A DNA stretch of 64,000 bases from Myxocyprinus asiaticus (GCF_019703515.2 NC_059385.1:30236001-30300000); one strand, 5' to 3'. Shown: positions 43,844 through 54,769, counted from the first letter of the stretch. Notes: generated from the sequence alone by a model not told the origin. Made by a program: numbers and translations.

Positions 43844-44322
43844 TGTAATGAGTCATCAGAGTTGAGATCCATGTGCAGCTTTAATAATGATAAACATAGT
43901 AATACAGACAGACAGAGTCAATCACCAGCAACAGTAATAACAAAGGCAATCCAGAGTGGTAGAAAATAAACAGGCAAGAGGTCAGGGCAGGTGGCAGACA
44001 ATCACAGGCTATTTCCAGTTAAACAAGGGAGTAGTAGTAGGCAGGCAGCAACGGGTCAAAACAGGGTAAACAGTCCAGGATCATACACAGATAATGCAAA
44101 AACTCAGAGAACACTTAGAAATGTCAGCCAGGGCAAAACAAGACTTCGCAATGATAGAGAGTGAGAGTGAGACTTAAAAAGCTGTGTAAATGAGAAACAG
44201 TTGAGCAGGTAAAGTGACAGGTACGGGGATTATGGGAAATGGAGTCCAGAGAGTTAAAGTCAATCCCCAGGTGATGGAGCCCTCTGGTGGTGAGCGGGAG
44301 GAACAACAACATTTTCATGACA
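43844..44322 (-). repeat. Element B 5' LTR
   Basis: 479 bp; on the minus strand begins TGTCATGAAAATG and ends TGACTCATTACA. GAAAT follows at 44323-44327. No canonical TGG primer-binding site is evident just inside. Confidence 0.88.
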
Positions 44323-44479
44323 GAAATAGTCCAATAATTCAGAGATGTGAAGGAATGAAGAGTTTACAAAGTCAAAATCACAGTTAAACTAACAACCAAA
44401 CAAAATCTCAAAGTGAGCATCTAAGCATATGAAAAAATCTGAATGTGGAGCAAGCTTCCGGTGTTGGCGTTGATGTCCC

Positions 44480-44487
44480 CTTTTATA
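44480..44487 (-). promoter_or_regulatory. TATA box of element C
   Basis: The minus strand reads GATATAAAAGGGGACATC, a strong TATA context. The next ~150 bp up to element B and the 544 bp beyond it would be the transcribed part. Confidence 0.45.
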
Positions 44488-44639
44488 TCTTCGCGGGCTT
44501 CCGGTTATGGCCGTAAGGGAACCTAGGAGGTTTATGGAAATTTTCCCATTCGTTTAAGCTGCCATTGGTCGAATAGTAGGTGCGATGGATTGTAGGTTGA
44601 ATTCGGATCCCCCATACATGCTATATAATATATGAGTTG

Positions 44640-47000
44640 GCATCTTCCCCCTTACTCTTGGAAGGCAGGGCCAAGAGGTCAAAGGCACTGTATGGACACC
44701 AATAGAGTTGCACTGGGGTTAGAACGGGCAAATGGGGGGGTTGTCCCCCAGTCTCCTAGTGTCCACTCCCCATAAGCTCCATTATAAGTGTCCACAGAGT
44801 GTAATTTTGTCCCCTTACCTACTAGTCTTCCCAATGGTCTTCATCACATCCATGAAGTGTCTACGGTGCCCCCTTGCCACCTAAACTTCACCACAGTCTT
44901 CCTCATGTCCACAGAATGCCTACTTGTCCCCTTACCTACTAAATAATACTTTTGCATGCCAGAGCTCCTGGGATGCCCACCGATGCCCATCGTCATCACA
45001 GTTCATGACAGGTGGTGCCTGGTCGTTTATGGCACTTATTATTTTTTGGCTGGTTTTCACTAGGTTTTGCCCCAGACCACACAGTGGGAGCCTGCTGTGC
45101 CTGCTCAGTGCCCTTTAAACCCATTTCATTGACTTTCAACCAAAACGGCACCGAAAAGCCACCCCCCCCATCCTTAGTATGTTGTTGAGGGGCTCTTGAG
45201 GTGTCACCATGTCAAATTTGGGGTCTGTATGACCCCCCGGATGCGATCCCAGGGTACATCCCACATGCAATCTATTTTTAATTCAAATAGGCTTTCTGTG
45301 TACAGAGTGGTTTTGTTTGCAAATTATGCACTTTATTGAACTGCAAGTTTGATAAATACCACTATTTGACTGTTCTGGGTGTAAAACAAGTGGTTTAGTT
45401 GCGAAAAGTCAGCTAGTTAGCGCAGAAGAGGGCAATTCCTGTGTTTTCGCCATAAGTGCCCACCTGCAACTTAATTGACAAGCTCCACATAGGCTGTCCA
45501 TGAACAGATGTTTTTATACAAAATATAAATGTTTATGAATTGTAAATTGCATAAATGTGTTCAATGGGAAGCCCTGAGCGCCTTGCATGTGGTGTAGTCC
45601 CAAAACTCATCCAAATAACTATAAATTATCTGATGAATGTACTGGTGAATTTAGGCCTCTCATAGACTTCTATGACAGGCAGAGAGATCTATTGAAAATA
45701 ATGAAAAATACTTTTATGCCTCCTAGGCTTTAGTCCTCTTAGTATGTTGATAAGGGGCACTCAATGTGTCAGCATGTGAAATTTGGGGTCCGTGGGACCT
45801 CGGGCACTCTGCCAGAGCGCATCCCAGTCCTAGTTGTCTCTAATATAATTCAAGAGGCTCTGTTAAGCTGTGAGTGCAAGAGGCCTATGTGAGAGAATCT
45901 TGCGTAAACTCTAAAAAAGACTTTTCCTCTTTTCTAGAGCCTCATGCTCTCGATATGTCGATAAGGGGCACTCGACGTGTCAGCATGTAAAATTTGGGGT
46001 CCGTGGGACCTCTGGGCACTCTGCCAGGGCCCATCCCACGAGCAACTTATTCCATTCATTTTTATAGGTAATTCGTGGACACCCCTCAGAAAGCTCCAAA
46101 TGACTCCAGTTTGAAATCTATAGCTTCTCAGGGGCCCCTTCGACAGTGTGCAAAGTTTGAAGTCTGAATGAGTTTGTTAAGTGCTTAATTGGCTGACTTG
46201 TGCACCTAAAATGACAGTTATTTTTCCAGAATATTTTTCTTGATTTTTTTAAGTACTTCCCAATAGGTGAGAGACACAAATTTTTTATATCTTGTTTATG
46301 AGGGCCCAAAGATGAAGTATTCGAAGCCCCTAGGTCTTAGCATCAAATTTAAGGTTATTTTCACCAGTTCATACAGGAAGTGCCCACCTGCAACTTATTT
46401 GACAGGCTCCACGTAGGCAAATGTTTTTATGCAATAATATGCATTTCTATGAGTTTTAAATTGCATACATATGTTAAATGGTGTGTCCTGAGCATTATAA
46501 ATGTGGTTGTGTCAATAAATATGAATAAATGAATGAAATGTCACTTGTTAATGCATTGTCCATGTAATACCTAACTGGGGCCCATTGAATAAGTTACAGG
46601 TGGGCACTTCCTATGTTATTGCTTAGTCATACAGTAAGTGCCCATCTGCAACTTATTTGACAGGCTCCACGTAGGCTGTCTGTGGACAGACGTTTTTATG
46701 CAATAATATGCATTTTTATGAGTTTTAAATTGCATATGTTAAATGGTATGTCCAGAGTATTATACAAATGGTTTTATTTAAAAATATGCACCTAAATAAT
46801 AAATATGTCTTGAAAATGGATTGTCCAGAGGCCACCTATTTGAGGCCCATCAAATAAGTTGTACTTGGAAGACCATAGCTAAACAACTCTGTCCAAAACA
46901 GCATCCCACCTGCAACTTATTTGACAGGCTCCAAATAGGCTATCTGTGGACAGATGTTTTTTAAGCTCCATATTCATTTAATATAATAAAACTATTTATA
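44640..47000. repeat. Dispersed internal repeats of element C
   Basis: Four copies of CTGCAACTTATTTGACAGGC-type units occur (about 45467, 46388, 46638, 46913), three of them followed by GGACAGATGTTTTTATGC-like words. Three copies of AAATTTGGGGTCCGTGGGAC-type units occur (about 45214, 45778, 45989) after GTATGTTGATAAGGGGCACT. Two copies of GTCCCCTTACCTACTA lie near 44809 and 44929. The spacing is irregular. There is no coding potential. Confidence 0.75.
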
Positions 47001-47692
47001 AAACTATTTAGGTGGCTCTGTACTTCATCTTGCTGCATGTTCATCAATCAAAACCTCAAAATTCCTCTGTCCATGAACAGCCTAATTCTTTTAATAGGAT
47101 AGATTGTACATGGGATGTCCAAACCTCAGCTACAGAATAACATAGGAGGCTGAAACTTGTATTTCTATGCTTGTTTCAGTGTCCACTATTCATGGTGCAA
47201 ATATGAAGAAGATTAGAGAAAGTCAAAAATTTTGACCAAAAAAACTCAAAGGGGTCCCTTTGAGTTTTTTTGAGCTGAATTTTCAAGTAGGAAATAGGGT
47301 TTAGAAAGGCAAACTTTGGCGATTTTTATCCCCGCCCCCGGGGGCCCCAGAGGCCGGGCGGCTCCTCAGGCCAGGTCAGGGGGCCGCCCTGAAGGCCCCA
47401 GAGCTGTCCAGCGCTTTGGGAAAAATCATCTAGGGGGTGTCACACAGCATCCACAAAGTGCACTTTAGGCTGTTCAGATACACCCTGTTGGACTTCCTTC
47501 CCTTAGTACCGTAGACCTCACGGTGATGTCATCATGTTGGACTTCTTTGGATGATTGGCAGTGGAGAAAACCAACCAGAACATTAAACCTGCGAAAGTAA
47601 AAGTGAAAGACAGAAACCGAGAGGAAAACAGAGCGAGGAAAAAAAAGCACTCCAAAAGAAACAACACATTAACGGCACATAGGGACGTAACA
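47001..47692. other. Outer part of element C
   Basis: Non-coding; contains a GC-rich block (47330-47420, CCCCGCCCCCGGGGGCCCC) unlike its AT-rich surroundings. The TGTTACGTCCC terminus ends at 47692. Confidence 0.5.
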
Positions 47693-47990
47693 AAAGAATG
47701 GTCACAGGATTGGGCACAATCGGTGCTGAGGGGAACACGGCTTCGTTTACCAAACATAAATCCTGGACCATTCTTTACTTGACATTCTTTTTCTTTAATG
47801 CCTAAAGAGGACTAGAGACTGGGGAGTGTGGACATATGGAAATGGTGCCTTTCTCTAAAAGAGAATCAATGATCTCTGTCAGGCCAATGTATGGGTCTTT
47901 CTTCAAATCAAGGGGCAATTTTAGTGCTTGAAGTACACATTGACTTTCAATTTCACATTGTTCACCAGCCCATTCCCCCTCCTTAACCTA
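47693..47990 (-). pseudogene. Retroviral pol N-terminal RT segment
   Basis: The minus strand shows LKLPLDLKKDPYIGLTEIID and LLEKGTISICPHSP (about 47935-47825), then MVQDLCLVNEAVFPSAPIVP up to the element C boundary at 47693. This is the start of RT. Reading resumes in register beyond element C at 39690. Frameshifts are present. Confidence 0.72.
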
Positions 47991-49175
47991 TTTTTGCTGT
48001 GGACTGTTCACAGAGAATGTTGTGGCTGTATACCCCTGAGCTCCCTTATTGCCGTCTAATTCAGTGTTTTGTGAGCAATCCCTAGCAAAATGGCCATACT
48101 GGTTACAGATATAGCAGGCGCCTGAGGCACCCCTACCTTTAACTGAGCCTCTGCCCCGTCCCCCATCCTCCGCGTCCACCATGCCCTCCTCGGCCATTGT
48201 TGTGTCCTCCTTGATAATAGTTCAACTGCGCCATTTGAAGTGAGTTTTGTGTCTTGGATTGTTTATCATGTAGGATGCATTCAGCATGCTTAGCGTGTTC
48301 GAGCGTGTTGTTTTTGCCATCCGATGCAACTGCACTTGGCCATATCAGCAATCTTTTTGTCTAGTCCTTGTGCTATCACTTGTCTGGCATATTGTGATAT
48401 ATCTCCTTCATCATTTAACCCAGAATAATCCTTTACTGCCTGGAGTACGCATTCCACATAGTCGTCAGCTGATTCATCAGGCTTTTGTTTGCAGTTTTTG
48501 CTTTTGTCCCAATCCTTTGTGACAGGGAACTCCAGCAGTATACGGTCCATAAGTTGTGTCCAGTTAGTTGGACGATAGTCTGGATGTCTTTCAGCTTGTG
48601 GATCCCATGGATGTGTTGCATGTTGATGCAATCATCTTAGTCCTTTCTGGATTGGTCAATTAAACCATATCGTCCAAAGTCTCTAAATACTTGATACATT
48701 GTTCGGCATTAATCTTTGGGCTCATAATATCTTTCACCATATAGTCCAGTTCGGCAAACTCGAGTGGACGATACACATATGTCGTCGCCGGTTGTCCTTC
48801 TTGTCTCACTCGTGGATTCAGAAACTGGATCAATGGCAAATTTATTACTCCATACCAGTCGGGGGTACCATACTCATCATTTACTTCAGAACACTTTTGC
48901 TGTCTTTTCTGGTACCTTGTATCGTATCTGGGTCTGGTCGATGGTTTCTCTTGTTGAGGTGTCTCTTGTGGCGTGCTTTCGGCTTTCACTGATGATGAGG
49001 AGGCGGAGGTTCCAGCTACAGCACCTTCTGCAAATGTGACCAATGGTTCAGGCGCAGTTGGCGACTGCGGTCGATGGGGAGGAGGAAGAGGAGAAGCAGC
49101 AGCTGCGTCTGTAAACAAAGACAAACTCACAACAGCATCAGTCATCTTTTTTATGCCTTTTGTAATATTGGCCAT
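47991..49175 (-). pseudogene. Retroviral gag, frameshifted
   Basis: It starts at 49175 with MANITKGIKKMTDAVVSLSL, followed by a Pro/Ser-rich region and YGTPDWYGVINLPLIQFLNP (to 48660). A capsid-like part is at 48631-48290 (WTQLMDRILLEFPVTKDW, ADDYVECVLQAVKDYSGL). Next come a Gly/Arg-rich stretch and a CCHC zinc knuckle, CYICNQYGHFARDC (about 48116-48075; C-x2-C-x4-H-x4-C). Frames change near 48650, 48310 and 48170. Gag would form the particle core; the intact zinc knuckle would bind RNA. The order matches the pol that follows. Confidence 0.8.
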
Positions 49176-49977
49176 GTTTTTTTCTCTCTGTTTTCACCTA
49201 AGAGTTTTTTCTTAGCCTCATTTTCCCACTTTGCAAATTCATTCCAATCCATTCCACCTATCGTATTCCTGTTCTGCAATAAAGACCTACATTCTTCCAA
49301 CTTAGTAACACTTAAAGTGCCATTTTTTGGAAACTTGCCCTTTGTACATTTATGCCACAGTTTTACTTGTTTTTTTTTTATCTATTTCTCCATAAACCTT
49401 TTCCATTTCTCTCAAAGGCCCTGTGCCTTCTTTGCTCTTTGATGAACCCATTTTTTTCCCTTCTTTTTCTCTTTATTTCTAGAGCGCTTCTCAGCGCCTC
49501 CTCTCTGTTTCTTGCAACTTAGTATGTCTACTAAGAAGGTTGCAAGCTAAATACTAGAAATTATCCTAGAACAGTCCCAAACTTTAAAGCTTTATGCAAC
49601 AGTGAACCCAGTTCACTAAGAGTCCCCAGGACTCCTTTCTGATCAGGTATGATCTTATGACTTAGTACGTCTACTTAGAAGGTTGCAAGCTAAATACTAA
49701 AAATTTTCCCAGTACAGTCCCAGACTTTAAAGCTTTATGCAACAGTGAACCCAGTTCACTAAGAGTCCCCAGGACTCCTTTCTTGTGCTTAATTTACCAA
49801 AATGTCCAATTATATAAAATCAACTCACCGGGTTGTCAGCTCCGTCACTCAGTGTGAGTGACTGCTGTAGCTAGGTGAGTGTCTCGTTTTCTGAGAAATC
49901 CACTAGACCAATTTTCAAAGCACTCTTCAAAATTGGTCTAGTTGTTGTCAGTCAGTCAATCCTCTGACATGTTGGAG
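49176..49977 (-). other. Retroviral leader with a ~124-bp tandem duplication
   Basis: The segment CTTAGTATGTCTACTAAGAA ... CCCCAGGACTCCTTTCT occurs at about 49518-49641 and again at 49660-49783 with few differences. It lies between the primer-binding site and gag, where a packaging signal would be expected. No protein coding seen. Confidence 0.75.
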
Positions 49978-49994
49978 CCTACACAGGGACACCA
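49978..49994 (-). other. Primer-binding site
   Basis: The minus strand reads TGGTGTCCCTGTGTAGG four bases after the 5' LTR ends. The TGG start matches a tRNA CCA end; the tRNA identity cannot be fixed by eye. Confidence 0.65.
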
Positions 49995-49998
49995 AGAT

Positions 49999-51520
49999 TG
50001 TGGTGGAAATTCACCTGTAAATTGAATCAGGCCACTCAAATGGTAAAGCTTAAGCAAAGAAAATCTTTATTCATGAGCCTGGGTAGCGCCTCCTACTAGG
50101 GATGGGCGATACCACTTATTTTCTTTTCGATCCGATACCAAGTATCACGATACCAGCATGACTATTAAATTGAATTTTTACGAATTCTTTGGATAAAATG
50201 AGTAACTTTATTATTACTTAAATTGTGTATATATTTATGGGCCTAAACAGAAAATTATTAGGCTGCTTTGTTTACCCTTTAAAAATTAGTTAGTATAAGC
50301 CAGATATAAAACCTCAAAATTAACCATAGAGATTATTATATGGTTACTATTATTAAAACCAAGTTACGATATGGGTACTACAGTAATGCTGTAGTAAAAA
50401 CATGGTTAATTGTATCAAAACCTTGGTTACTGCCAAAAGAAAAAAAAACATGGTTACTAAAGTCGGGGTTACTAGTCGTGGTTAATACAATATTACTACA
50501 GTAAATTCTTGGTGTTTTCATAAGGGCGTAATTTATTAACGAGGATTAAAGATCATTATCAATGTTTTAACAACTTAAATATTTATTTAAATAAAGCTGT
50601 AAAAATGGTCAAACAAGCCCATTATAATACATGTCACGTCTAGGTTTGTCATTACTTAGTGTGAATAACTCCAGATTCTGTTTTTCTGTCATTATCTCTG
50701 GAAGCACTGCTCCCTCTTTGAACGAGCGCTATGACTGAAAGGGTGAGTGCTGTCTCACTGCTAGTGTATTTTAGCATTTCTGTGTGTCAAGATGAGCAGA
50801 AGACAAAATAGTTCCGGTGCCATGCAACTATTCGCTTATATAATTTTTTTCTTCCTCTTCGAAGCTTATGAGATGCATTAATATTCATGTAATCTAAATA
50901 ATAAGATCACTTGTTGAAAAAACAACATCAGAATCTATATTTTTTTGTGAGGATCGATATTCTTGATGCCACATCAGTAACAGAAGTATCAATACTTTAG
51001 TATCGATCCGCCCATCCCTATCTCCTACGGTACCACCAAAGCATACCTAAGAGAGCTACAAGGGTCAGTTCTAAAATACAGAATACTTATTCAACACAAT
51101 CATACATATTCATTTTTCAGAAGACAAAGAATCAACCTACTAATTGGCTAAATACAAAAAGTGATTACCATAGAGCCTTCTATCTTCCTTCACCTTACAT
51201 GGACATGTTCCTTAGGAAATACACATCTTCATCCACACTAGTCTTCCTCAGTACATCCCATAATAAGATGTTTTTCACCCTTTGGCTGTGCCTTCTGATA
51301 AGACACATTTCTCTGCCTTCCTTTTCTCTCTGGAACATGTTGACCTTGGCCAACATAGCTACACAATGAAAGATTGTTTTTTTAAGTATGCTAGTCTCTA
51401 TCAGTTCAACCTTGTGACATTTGAACATGTTTGGTTCAGTTAAAGAAAGCAATTTACAGTTTATTGAAAATATAAGAAATGATGAAAAAGAAACCAAGCA
51501 TAATGAATATTAATTTTCCA
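49999..51520 (-). repeat. Retroviral 5' LTR, interrupted by a MITE
   Basis: It matches the 3' LTR at 32382-32963 on both sides of 50097-51020. Outer end TTTTCCA at 51520, then CACAG. Confidence 0.9.
50097..51020. mobile_element. 924-bp hAT-like MITE in the 5' LTR
   Basis: Terminal repeats TAGGGATGGGCGATACC and (complement) TAGGGATGGGCGGATCG. Flanks CCTCCTAC (50089-50096) and TCTCCTAC (51021-51028) form a 7/8 target duplication. It is non-coding, with GATACC/GTATCG words inside the arms. Confidence 0.82.
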
Positions 51521-52275
51521 CACAGCTGAGAGTTTAAAGGATGCCTTTGAGAAGAAAATTGTAGAATGGAAGTTGGACATTACAAGGATGGCAGACATCA
51601 TGACAGATAATGCCACAAATAACAAGAAAGCCTTTCAGGACTACATGTGGATTCCTTGTTTTGGGCACAATCTCCACTTTGCTGTGAACAAAGCAATTGA
51701 AATAAACATGGTGTCCCCAGCGCTGTCAGGGCTTCGAAAAACAATATCTGCCTTCACCAGATCACCAAATCTTTCACACCAGCAGGACAAAAAGCAGAAA
51801 GACCTGTCCTTCCCAGACCATAAACAGATGCATGACGAACCCACTCATTGGAATTCATCTTATGATATGGTGGAAAATTTTTTGGAGCAGCAGCAGGCTG
51901 TATGTACTGTCCTCACTGAAGACCGGAAGAAATTGCATCTGATGCCAAAAGACTCTGACATTACAGTTTAAGAATCTGTGAAAGCAGTTCTTAAGCCTCT
52001 CAGTCCTTGCAATGGTGCACTTAGTGGTAAGAAACATACCACCCTGTCCTCAGTTTTGCCATTAATTTGGAAGAAATTTGAATGTCTCAGTCATGAACAG
52101 AATGACTCTGCTTTAGCCCATGAGATGACAGATAAGATGATAGGCAGCTGAAGCTTCTTTTGAACACTGCAACTTACCTTGATCCAAGGTTTATGGACAG
52201 CTTTGTTTCACTTAAGGATGAAGTCAAGCAAATGCACTTTGGATCACGCACCACTAGTGTAGACAGATTTATTAA
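51521..52275 (+). pseudogene. hAT transposase gene, 3' segment
   Basis: It resumes directly after CACAG with ESLKDAFEKKIVEWKLDI, then MADIMTDNATNNKKAF (catalytic-region TDNA), CFGHNLHFAVNKAIE, HWNSSYDMVENFLEQQQAVC and VLTEDRKKLHLMP. It stops at about 51971. Decayed continuation follows: SSVLPLIWKKFE, TYLDPRF-like at about 52175 and SFVSLKDEVKQMHFGS. The C-terminal hAT dimerisation domain is missing. Together with 32025-32381 it is one hAT transposase gene split by the provirus. Confidence 0.8.
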
Positions 52276-53640
52276 TGAAAATGGGAGCGGTTGCGTCGCT
52301 TTCATTGATATAAATTACATTTGTCTTTTATAGAATATTGACATAAACTGAAGGAGCGTAAGGTTCAGCCAAAGCCAGTTTGGTTTTGTTGAAACTAATA
52401 AGCCATTAGACTAATCACTTTCAGAAAAATACCATTAGGTTACCACAGTACCCCAGCTCCCTATACGCATATTATGCAGACTACGTAGGGCACCAACACC
52501 CTAGAGGGGGCACTAACATACCCTTGGGGGGCACCAGAAACTCCACCGGCTGCCCTTACTCACATGTTATACGTTATTCAAGGACCTGCTAGCATTCGTG
52601 GAACACATTCGATCTCCTCGCGCTCACACCTTCTCATCGCGCCTTCGCACCGTGCACCATGTTACCAGGGTAATTCCATGGTACTGAATGACTGATCATG
52701 TTCATATTTCATGATACTGTCATGATACTCCAAGGAACTTTAAAAAAAAATACCATGGTTTTACTATGACACACGTCATAAACATGGGGTTATCACAGAC
52801 CATGTCTGAAAATAAATAAATAAACAAGTGTATTACCATGGTGCTTTTTGTGATAACTATAATAGAATAGGCTATTATTTGTGATAAAGGTAAAATGGAA
52901 AGAATTATGTACAGTATATACTGTAGATACAAGAAAATGTTTAAATACTCAAAAAGCAAAGAAATTTCTTAAGTATTTCTAATTACTACTCATTCAAAAA
53001 AATAAAAAATCAGTGCCCTATTTCATCCTTCCTTCCCTGTCCCTGCTAAGGTCTGTCAATTGCTGCATCAAGCTGTTCAATAATGTAAGCCCAAGATGCT
53101 CAAGACTGACCCAGGAAAAAATGTATATGCTAGTATTCCTTTCAGAAAATCTGGAAATGGCAAACAAAATAAAATAAAGTAATATGTAAGGAAAATGTCT
53201 ACTGAAAGTTTGTTCTGAGTACTTTTAAATAGTTTGATCAACAGGTAACAGATAATAGTTTATTGTGAATTGATTATGTTTGAGTGAAAGTATAAGCACT
53301 TTGTTTACATAATTTCTATTTAGTTCTTATTGATTTTTAATTTTTTCTAATCTATTGCATGCTTGTAATTTATTTAGTTGTTTTTATTATTTTATTACTT
53401 GAAAAAAAAAAAAAAACATTGAAGTAAAAACTTCCCAAGTGTTCCAAAATACTTGAAGTATATATGCCTTTGTATTTAATTTTATAAATGTGTGTTGTTC
53501 AATGACATATCTGTTTTGCATACTTGTAAGTTATTTGTTTTTTATTTTTATACTTTAATTACTTGAAGAATAACTTGAATAATGCCATTGTTTTGTTTAA
53601 AATATTTACATTGATATTTCACTTTATTAATAAAAGAGTG
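52276..53640. other. AT-rich non-coding stretch
   Basis: No gene or repeat recognised with confidence. It contains a poly(A) run near 53401-53415 and duplicated words (CTTGAAGTATATATGCC, TAATTTATTTAGTTG). It may include 3' remains of the hAT element. Confidence 0.35.
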
Positions 53641-53649
53641 TGTTGTTCA

Positions 53650-54423
53650 AAAGCTTGTTTTTGTGTTTTGCTTTGGTATCAAAATTGGTATCGAGAACTG
53701 TGAAATTGTACTGGTATTGGTACTGACAACTAAAATGTTGTTACTGTGACAACAGTATTCATTTCCAAAGTCCACTTCATTTTTCTGGAGCCTGATGTAG
53801 TGAAGACGCCGGGGCAGTAATGTTAAGATCCATATGCAGTTTAATAAAAGTATAAACAGTACAACAAAGTAGCAAATAAAAGGGTAAACAAAAAGCAGGC
53901 AAGGGTTCGGTACACAGGAAGACAGTCCAAGAAAGGCAAACCAAGTAAATCCGAGAGACAGCGGGGTAATCCAGTAAACAGGCAATAGGTCCAAAAACAC
54001 ACAAGCAGGCTGGGAAATATGATGAACAGGCAGGAGTCAAAACACAGGGAAACCAGTAATGGTAAATAACGCTCAGAATTGCAGACTAGGCAGAATAAGA
54101 CTTCACAATGAATGGTGTAAACAGGGAACTTAAATAGACAGAGATAATGTGAAACAGGTGGGTGAGTAATCAGTCTGAGCGGAGGGTTATGGGAAATGTA
54201 GTTCGTGAAGGGTTCATACTCTGGAGATGGCGACCTCTGGCGGCGTTCAGGAGAGATAGCAGGCGCTGCCGGTGTAACACCTGAACTGTTGTTTCAGTCC
54301 AAAAACAGTCATTATCTCAAGACCGAGGTCATCCACAGACTTGAGAATTCCTGTCTTGAGGGTAACTTTTCTTGCATTATCATCCCTGCCAAAAACAATT
54401 CTCAGAATGACTGGACTGGACAT
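53650..54423 (-). pseudogene. SAMD3-like N-terminal exon, split by a solo LTR
   Basis: The minus strand begins at ATG 54423: MSSPVILRIVFGRDDNARKV, then KSVDDLGLEIMTVFGLKQQF, a PB1-like N-terminus. A solo LTR follows at 54279. Beyond it the frame resumes LQKNEVDFGNEYCC (about 53787-53746). With one copy of the CCTGA duplication the codons line up. It lies downstream, on the same strand, of a C-terminal SAMD3-like piece at 54770-55334, so two adjacent relatives or a rearranged copy are present. Confidence 0.55.
53796..54279 (-). mobile_element. 484-bp solo LTR with CCTGA target duplication
   Basis: TGTAGTGAAG ... CCGGTGTAACA between CCTGA at 53791-53795 and 54280-54284. It shares GATCCATATGCAGTTTAATA- and AACTTAAATAG-like motifs with the element B LTRs, so it is the same family, minus orientation. 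Confidence 0.9.
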
Positions 54424-54769
54424 TTTCAGTTGATTTATTCTAGATAATAGAAAGATATTCATTAATACAACTAAATTCAGCTAAGCTATCCATACTGCAG
54501 CTTCATTTGCAGTTTTTGTAAAAAAATAAAAATAAAATAAAAAAAGATTTAAAAATAAATATACTTGTAATAGTCTTGTAATGTTACAGGTTTTAAGTGT
54601 TTGTAGGGTCATTGTTATAATGGCTGTGAATGCTTGCTGTGTTATGCACTGTAGGAGATCATTCTGATGTGTGATAAGTGTTTTGGTGGTTGTAGTAGTT
54701 TAGAAGAGAGATTGTGTCAAGCTGCATGTTGGATAAGAAAACTGTGTGAAGAGAAAATTCCCAGTATTG
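54424..54769. other. Non-coding spacer
   Basis: AT-rich; no features recognised. Confidence 0.4.

Larger units (their letters stand above)
40235..44322 (-). mobile_element. Element B: non-autonomous LTR retrotransposon with giant tandem-repeat ORF
   Basis: LTRs lie at 40235-40702 and 43844-44322. On the minus strand they begin TGTCATGA and end CATTGCA/CATTACA. GAAAT flanks it at 40230-40234 and 44323-44327. A purine-rich GCGGGGGAATGCTC precedes the 3' LTR. The internal ~3.1 kb holds one reading frame with a single stop and no enzyme domains. Inserted in element C. The solo LTR at 53796-54279 is a relative of these LTRs. Confidence 0.9.
39691..47692 (-). mobile_element. Element C: 3.9-kb non-coding TG...CA insertion (giant solo-LTR-like), carrying element B
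   Basis: Ends TGTTATGACCC and (complement) TGTTACGTCCC form short inverted termini of the TG...CA kind. AAAG duplications lie at 39687-39690 and 47693-47696, and the RT coding sequence is in register on both sides. Removing element B leaves 3,909 bp without coding potential. On the minus strand a GATATAAAAGGGG TATA box (44480-44487) and an AATAAA signal (39709-39714), 19 bp from the end, give an LTR-like U3-R-U5 order with a ~3.2-kb U3 full of repeats. I found no second LTR. Alternatives are a long non-coding retroelement or an unusual DNA transposon. Confidence 0.6.
32382..51520 (-). mobile_element. Endogenous retrovirus provirus, minus strand, with nested insertions
   Basis: Paired ~580-bp LTRs (32382-32963 and 49999-51520, the latter enlarged by a MITE) bracket a primer-binding site, gag, a split pol and a polypurine tract, all on the minus strand. 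CACAG flanks both outer ends within 3 bp of the LTR borders. Pol order is RT N-terminus (47.7-48.0 kb), RT and RNase H (39.7-38.1 kb), integrase (35.1-33.4 kb). No env is recognisable; only a hydrophobic stub (MAIWLIYLFLTFIILLTYSN) precedes the polypurine tract. Gag and pol both carry frameshifts and stops. Nested within are elements A, B, C, a SINE and two MITEs. LTR-to-LTR divergence looks like only several percent. Confidence 0.85.

Noticed and set aside
47330..47420. GC-rich block considered as a CpG-island promoter
   Set aside because: It is within element C, has no initiation signals or neighbouring gene and is only ~90 bp.
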